9,154 nucleotides of DNA from assembly GCA_002331575.1 (NCBI GenBank), contig DCZG01000164.1, positions 25,725 to 34,878 on the forward strand, given 5' to 3'. This stretch comes from Atopobium sp. UBA2090 (lineage in GTDB: Bacteria; Actinomycetota; Coriobacteriia; Coriobacteriales; Atopobiaceae). The stretch's first letter is position 1; each line of letters starts with the position of its first letter. The translations under genes were made by a program, and so were the position numbers. Below, one piece after another: positions 5,310 through 9,154 of this stretch. The notes beneath the pieces were generated by a model, which searched no databases, was not told the DNA's origin, and was given only the letters and a program-made list of their open reading frames with translations.

Positions 5310-7166
5310 ATGGGTCTGCACGAGATGATGGGCGAGGGGCTCGGGGAGCTCTTCGCGGTTGCTCCCGCCGAGGGAATGCTGCACGGCTGCGTGCGCACCG
5401 AGCCTGCGGGGGAGGGCTGGGTTCGCCCGCAGAGGTTCGCAATCGAGCAGCTCAAGGCCATCGGAAGCTGCCAGGCCTGGCACCCTGGCCTCTTTCGCCA
5501 CATGGCCGCCTGCACGGCGGGCGTGACCGTCGAGTTCGAGACCAACTCCGAGAACGTCGGGCTCGAGATACGCATCGACGACTTCCCGCGCGGCTCGCAG
5601 AAGGTGCTCGACGACGTGACCCGCACTGGCTCCCATGGCCCCTATGACGGCGTCTCGTGCGACGTCGACGGTCGTCACCTGCCTCTCGCGCTGCCTCCCG
5701 AGGATGACGACCTCGTGGAGTTCTCGCTCGATTGCGCGGACGACGCGCCCGAGCCGGGCGTCCGCAGCCTTCCCGGGATGGGGAGGACCCATCGCGTGCG
5801 CCTGTGGCTTCCCTGTCTCACGAGCTGCGCGATCGGTCGCGTGGTGGGCGACGGCACCTTCGTGAGGCCCGTTCCCGCCCGTCGTCACATGCTCGTGATC
5901 GGCGACTCCATCGCCCAGGGCTTCGTCGCGGGCGACCCCGGCCTCTCGTGGCCGTCCGTCCTGGCGTCCCACCTCGACCTCGACGTCATGAATCAGGGAA
6001 TCGGCGGTCAGGTGTTCCAACCCGGGACCCTGAGGGGGCTCGCGTCAGCCGTCGACCCGGCCATGATCCTCGTCGCGCTCGGCGAGAACTACCGCTACGA
6101 GGCCTGCTCCGCGAACGTCGTCCGCCATGACGTCACCTTCGCGCTGCGCGAGGTCGCCCAGCTCTGGCCGGACGTCCCCACCTGGGTCCTGACCCCCACC
6201 TGGCATTCGGAGGAGACGAGCCCCACCCATCCCCGCAGCTGCTTCGACGTCGTTCCCGACATCATCAGGACGGCCGTGGCCTCGCACGAGGAGATGCACC
6301 TCATCGAGGGGCCGGCCCTTCTCGACGCGGGTCCGCTCCTCCTCGCCGACGTCGCCGACCACCCCAACAAGCTCGGGAGCCTCACCATCGCGGACCGTCT
6401 GGCCTTCGTGATCGACTCTCTCTCCCAACCCGCGGCCGAGCGTCGCGCTCGCGCCGTCGAGCTGCTCGAGAAGGAGCCGCTCGCCGCATTCCCCCTGCTC
6501 GAACCGGCGAGGCGCGGCATCGGCGAGGTCGAGTTCGCCCGGCCTGGCGCCGTCTTCCTGCGCATCGACACGTCCAACCAGGTCGTGTGGGCCTCTGACC
6601 GGAAGCTCGGCCGAAAGGTCATCAACGCCTTCGCCGTCCCCGAGTGGGTCTGCGCCCTCGGCGAGGGCGTGGACAAAGACGCGCGCCGCCTCCTGGGCCT
6701 CAAGCACAGCCAGCCCTGTCACCTCGCGGTCTTCGAGAAGAGCGAGCCCATCGCCATCGACGACGGCTTCGTGATGCGCGTCCTCGGCCCGGAGTTCCGT
6801 ACGGCGTTCCTCGAGCACTACAGCCATCCCGAGTACCTCGACGAGGGAGAGGTCGAGGGCCTTCTCGCCTCGGGGAGGGTCATCGGGGGCTTCGAGGACG
6901 GTCGTCTCTGCGGCTTCGTGGCAGAGCATCCCGAGGGAGCCATCGGCATGCTCGAGGTATTCCCCCCGTATCGGCGGCACGGCTGGGCGCGGGCGCTCGA
7001 GTCTGCCAAGATAAACCAACACCTCTCGCTCGGATACGTGCCCTGGTGCGAGGTCTGGCCGGACAACGAGGCCTCACTCTCGCTCCAGAAGTCGCTCGGG
7101 CTCACGGTGATGCCGGCGGACGGCATGCACTACCTCTCGCTGGATGAGGTATCGACGACGGTCTGA
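5310..7166 (+). CDS. SGNH/GDSL-type esterase fused to a GNAT acetyltransferase
   Basis: A 618-residue two-enzyme protein. Residues 1 to about 190 have no motif I can name; beta-rich character and position suggest a jelly-roll accessory domain like that before SGNH domains in CE2-type esterases. An SGNH core follows: GDSIAQG with S200 as nucleophile (198-204), NQGIGGQ (228-234), GENY (258-261, where GxND is usual) and DHPN with D350 and H351. Residues about 380 to 618 read as GNAT: GMLEVFPPYRRHGWARAL contains the acetyl-CoA loop R555-x-x-G558-x-A560, and PDNEASLSLQKSLGL is the typical C-terminal helix. No signal peptide or membrane segment is seen, so it should act in the cytoplasm. The ATG follows GAGGG by 4 bases. 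The reading frame is continuous, with no stop or frame change between domains. Substrates are unknown; a cytoplasmic deacylase/acetylase pair acting on a small molecule or sugar precursor is my inference. Confidence 0.82.
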   Translation: MGLHEMMGEGLGELFAVAPAEGMLHGCVRTEPAGEGWVRPQRFAIEQLKAIGSCQAWHPGLFRHMAACTAGVTVEFETNSENVGLEIRIDDFPRGSQKVLDDVTRTGSHGPYDGVSCDVDGRHLPLALPPEDDDLVEFSLDCADDAPEPGVRSLPGMGRTHRVRLWLPCLTSCAIGRVVGDGTFVRPVPARRHMLVIGDSIAQGFVAGDPGLSWPSVLASHLDLDVMNQGIGGQVFQPGTLRGLASAVDPAMILVALGENYRYEACSANVVRHDVTFALREVAQLWPDVPTWVLTPTWHSEETSPTHPRSCFDVVPDIIRTAVASHEEMHLIEGPALLDAGPLLLADVADHPNKLGSLTIADRLAFVIDSLSQPAAERRARAVELLEKEPLAAFPLLEPARRGIGEVEFARPGAVFLRIDTSNQVVWASDRKLGRKVINAFAVPEWVCALGEGVDKDARRLLGLKHSQPCHLAVFEKSEPIAIDDGFVMRVLGPEFRTAFLEHYSHPEYLDEGEVEGLLASGRVIGGFEDGRLCGFVAEHPEGAIGMLEVFPPYRRHGWARALESAKINQHLSLGYVPWCEVWPDNEASLSLQKSLGLTVMPADGMHYLSLDEVSTTV

Positions 7167-7191
7167 CGCTGCGGCGAAACGCATCTCCATT

Positions 7192-7213
7192 CACAGAGTG
7201 AGTAGTTTCTGTG
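7192..7213. repeat. 6-bp inverted repeat with 10-bp spacer in the regulatory spacer
   Basis: CACAGA (7192-7197) and TCTGTG (7208-7213) form a perfect inverted repeat about 25 bases after the esterase-acetyltransferase stop. No T-run follows on the plus strand, so it is a weak terminator candidate. The spacing would also suit a dimeric regulator. The adjacent cre-like site makes an operator role at least as likely. Confidence 0.4.
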
Positions 7214-7215
7214 TG

Positions 7216-7229
7216 CGAAAACGTTTCCA
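7216..7229. promoter_or_regulatory. LacI/CcpA-like (cre-type) operator
   Basis: The 14 bases contain the perfect palindrome AAACGTTT (7219-7226) and match the catabolite-responsive element consensus TGNAANCGNWNNCA at every fixed position except the first (C for T). The central CG with flanking A and T tracts is typical of LacI/GalR-family operators. It lies in an AT-rich stretch unlike the surrounding genes, about 99 bases upstream of the ATP-grasp start. Confidence 0.45.
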
Positions 7230-7260
7230 CATACAATAGTGAAACCATATATCGGCATCT

Positions 7261-7288
7261 TTGTAGCGTTCGCCGAATTCGTTATGAT
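7261..7288 (+). promoter_or_regulatory. Candidate sigma-70-type promoter of the ATP-grasp gene
   Basis: TTGTAG (7261-7266) and TATGAT (7283-7288; 5 of 6 to TATAAT) are separated by 16 bases. Transcription would start near 7295, giving a leader of about 20 bases that includes the ribosome site AAAGGG (7303-7308). A second, weaker possibility is TTTCCA (7224-7229) with TATATC (7248-7253), in which case the cre-like operator would overlap the -35. Confidence 0.5.
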
Positions 7289-7314
7289 TTCGACGTTCAA
7301 AGAAAGGGTGCATC

Positions 7315-8691
7315 ATGACCTCACTTCATGGCCGTGACCTCGAGAACGAGTTCCTCTCCATTGCGAGCGAGCTCGGAGGTGACGTCGAGAGCCGCGAGCA
7401 GGGCGATGCCTACCTTGCCGGCACTCACGCCCTCTATCACGGCGGACCTTGCTCGTGGGCGCTCAGCCCGAAGATCTTTGACTCGAAGCAGATCGAGATT
7501 CTTCGTGACGCAGCGGAGACCATGGGCCGCATCATGGACAAGGTGACCGACCGCTACCTGCATGACTCCGAGTTCAGGGCCCTGTTCCGGCTCTCCGACG
7601 ACCTCGAGCGCATGACGCTCGTACCGACGGGATACACGCAGCTCATCCCCGTCGCCCGCGTCGACGTCTTCTTCGACGAGGAGACCGGCGATTACCAGTT
7701 CTGTGAGCTCAACACCGACGGCTCCGCCGGCATGACCACGACGGTCGAGGTCACGAGGGCGGTCCAGGCCTCGAAGACCTACCACCGCTTCGCGGAGCGC
7801 CACCCCGGCATCGAGACGTATGACGTCGTCGACTCCGTCGTCAGCGCCGTCGTCGAGACCTATCGCTCGTGGGCCAACGCCGACTCCGGTGCCCACCATC
7901 CCGAGCATCCCGCCTGCGCCATCGTCGACTACACCGAGAGCGCGAGCACCGACGAGGTCGCCGACATCATCGAGCACATGGCCGAGAAGGGCGTCTACGC
8001 CCGCTTCGCCGACATCCGCGACCTGCGCGTCGAGCGTCACGGCGACACGTCGAGCCTCGTCGATGACGAGGGCCCCATCGACTGCGTGTATCGTCGCGCC
8101 GTCACGAGCGAGATCGCCGAGAAGCCCTGCCCCGGTGCCGCCGCCCTGGAGGAGGCCGCTCGTCGCGGTCTCGCCTGCCTCGTCGGGGGCTATCGCACCT
8201 GGCCCTGCGCCACCAAGACGGTCTTCGCGATCCTACGCTCCGACGCCGTGCGCGACGTCCTCGACCCCTCCGAGGTCTCCTTCGTCGAGAAGCACGTCCC
8301 CGCGACCTTCCTCCTCGACGCCGAGAGCGACCTCGCGCCGTACGCCCAGAAGGACCGCTGGATCGTGAAGCCGGCGGGCTCCTACAACTCCGTAGGCGTC
8401 AAGGCCGGCCTCGACTGCGCCACTGACGACGAATGGCAGGAGGCGCTCGCCTCCTGCGCTAAGTCGGGCGGCATCGTGCAGGAGTACGCGCGCCAGTACG
8501 CCACCCCCGTCATCGAGGGCGGTGCCGTCCCCGAGGGCGCCGACCCCGTGGACTTCCGCATGGCGCACAACATGGAGGGGCTCTACCTCTTCCGTGGCGC
8601 GTTCGCCGGCGTGTTCACGCGCTGTGGCTACCAGAACGTCATCGGCGAGTGGACGCACCGCATCAACATGGGCTGCCTCGTCGTGAGGTAA
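7315..8691 (+). CDS. Glutathionylspermidine synthase-like circularly permuted ATP-grasp ligase
   Basis: 458 residues. FFDEETGDYQFCELNTDGSAGM (around 118-139, with E131 and N133 in ELNTDG) matches the acidic metal/ATP segment that comes early in circularly permuted ATP-grasp enzymes of the glutathionylspermidine synthase type. WIVKPAGSYNSVGV (349-362) holds K352 and a flexible nucleotide-binding loop, and IVQEYA (387-392) is the hinge segment. The C-terminus VDFRMAHNMEGLYLFRGAFAGVFTRCG with a following INMG completes the fold. Such enzymes join a carboxylate to an amine using ATP. Bacterial relatives without an amidase domain (YgiC/YjfC type) often lack a proven substrate, so glutathionylspermidine should not be assumed. 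The ATG at 7315 follows AAAGGG by 6 bases. It is preceded by its own promoter and a cre-like operator, so it is probably transcribed separately and may respond to carbon status. Confidence 0.78.
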   Translation: MTSLHGRDLENEFLSIASELGGDVESREQGDAYLAGTHALYHGGPCSWALSPKIFDSKQIEILRDAAETMGRIMDKVTDRYLHDSEFRALFRLSDDLERMTLVPTGYTQLIPVARVDVFFDEETGDYQFCELNTDGSAGMTTTVEVTRAVQASKTYHRFAERHPGIETYDVVDSVVSAVVETYRSWANADSGAHHPEHPACAIVDYTESASTDEVADIIEHMAEKGVYARFADIRDLRVERHGDTSSLVDDEGPIDCVYRRAVTSEIAEKPCPGAAALEEAARRGLACLVGGYRTWPCATKTVFAILRSDAVRDVLDPSEVSFVEKHVPATFLLDAESDLAPYAQKDRWIVKPAGSYNSVGVKAGLDCATDDEWQEALASCAKSGGIVQEYARQYATPVIEGGAVPEGADPVDFRMAHNMEGLYLFRGAFAGVFTRCGYQNVIGEWTHRINMGCLVVR

Positions 8692-8697
8692 GCCCGT

Positions 8698-8712
8698 CGC
8701 GGCGCTCCCGCG
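8698..8712 (+). terminator. Weak GC hairpin after the ATP-grasp gene
   Basis: CGCGG (8698-8702) and CCGCG (8708-8712) form a 5-bp stem with a 5-base loop 7 bases after the TAA. The T-rich run CTTCTTT comes only about 15 bases later, so an intrinsic terminator is possible but not convincing. Confidence 0.25.
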
Positions 8713-8751
8713 TGAGAGTCCGAGACCTTCTTTGCTGTCTCCTGTCCACGC

Positions 8752-8757
8752 TAGAAT
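8752..8757 (+). promoter_or_regulatory. Candidate -10 for the dNTPase gene
   Basis: TAGAAT (5 of 6 to TATAAT) is the best -10 match in the 8692-8797 spacer. The -35 region (around TTCTTT, 8728-8733) is weak. Transcription would start near 8764, about 34 bases before the ATG. Confidence 0.35.
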
Positions 8758-8797
8758 GGCACCAGACACCAGAAGGATGAGAAGGGACCAGGCTCAC

Positions 8798-9154
8798 ATG
8801 CACACACCAACCAATCCACTCGCGCCCACGCTCACGGGCGAGCTGAGCGAGACGGCGGAGCGAGCCGTCCGCCATCAGCGCTCGACGGGCGAGCTCTCTC
8901 CCTACGCCACCCCCGACCTCGTCGCCGTGAGGCGCGAGGCGGGCTTCGACGGAGGCACGGCCCTGCGGCCGTCCTTCGTGCGCGACTCCGAGAAGATCAT
9001 GCACATGCCTGCCTACAACAGGCTCGACGGCAAGACCCAGGTCTTCTCGTTCCGTGCCAACGACGACCTCACCCGCCGCGGGCTGCACGTCCAGCTCGTG
9101 GCGCGGGTCGCCCGCGACATCGGTCGCGCCCTCGGTCTCAACCTCGACCTCATC
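8798..9154 (+). CDS. dGTPase-like HD-domain dNTP triphosphohydrolase, N-terminal part
   Basis: 119 residues are present; the gene runs off the right edge. RPSFVRDSEKIMHMPAYNRLDGKTQVFSF (57-85) matches the N-terminal block of dGTP triphosphohydrolases, usually written RPxFxRDxxxIxHSxAFRRLxxKTQVF. RRGLHVQLVARVARDIGRALGLN (93-115) matches the next block, in which H97 would be the first histidine of the HD metal site. The HD pair itself lies beyond the window. These enzymes cleave dNTPs to nucleoside and tripolyphosphate. The ATG at 8798 is preceded by GAAGGGA (8781-8787) at 10 bases. About 50 residues precede the first conserved block, a common arrangement in this family. Family assignment is firm; substrate preference cannot be judged. 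Confidence 0.85.
   Translation, partial: MHTPTNPLAPTLTGELSETAERAVRHQRSTGELSPYATPDLVAVRREAGFDGGTALRPSFVRDSEKIMHMPAYNRLDGKTQVFSFRANDDLTRRGLHVQLVARVARDIGRALGLNLDLI

Noticed and set aside
5163..6020. In-frame upstream extension of the histidine phosphatase on the minus strand, which would make it 486 residues.
   Set aside because: The added part is antisense to the esterase domain and crosses the divergent spacer. The ATG at 5162 with its own ribosome site and immediate RHGET motif is the better start.

Overview
The window reads as a stretch of chromosome from a GC-rich Gram-positive bacterium. The genes use mostly G or C at third codon positions, have purine-rich Shine-Dalgarno sequences and include several GTG starts. 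My best guess for the lineage is a coriobacterium (Olsenella/Atopobium-like Actinomycetota). This rests on codon use and gene flavour, not on a marker gene. There are nine protein genes, one of them cut by the right edge. I see no rRNA, tRNA, CRISPR array, insertion sequence or phage gene.

Layout. Bases 1-237 are non-coding and hold a cluster of related stem-loops with a shared TTTnTGGTGCAG core. Then comes a minus-strand UMF1/Atg22-type MFS transporter (238-1476). A divergent spacer follows, then a plus-strand run: a zinc-dependent phospholipase C-like protein, a Vsr-type mismatch endonuclease 4 bases later, a PPP-type metallophosphoesterase, and a DNA-deoxyinosine (hypoxanthine) glycosylase 3 bases after that. 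A minus-strand histidine phosphatase (4560-5162) converges on the glycosylase with one base between stop codons. Divergent from it is a large plus-strand protein that joins an SGNH/GDSL esterase to a GNAT acetyltransferase (5310-7166). A relatively AT-rich regulatory spacer (7167-7314) with a LacI/CcpA-like operator and a good promoter precedes a circularly permuted ATP-grasp ligase of the glutathionylspermidine synthase type (7315-8691). The 5' part of a dGTPase-like HD-domain dNTP triphosphohydrolase (8798 to the edge) ends the window.

How the genes fit together. Most look like housekeeping or accessory enzymes, not one pathway. The one theme I can support is repair of deamination damage and nucleotide hygiene. 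Vsr acts on T:G mismatches from 5-methylcytosine deamination, the glycosylase removes hypoxanthine from deaminated adenine, and the dNTPase acts on the nucleotide pool. No cytosine methyltransferase is visible to pair with Vsr. The points most worth a second look are the stem-loop cluster at the left end, the esterase-acetyltransferase fusion, the possible frameshift at the 3' end of vsr, and the operator-bearing promoter of the ATP-grasp gene. I did not find a convincing new multi-gene system.
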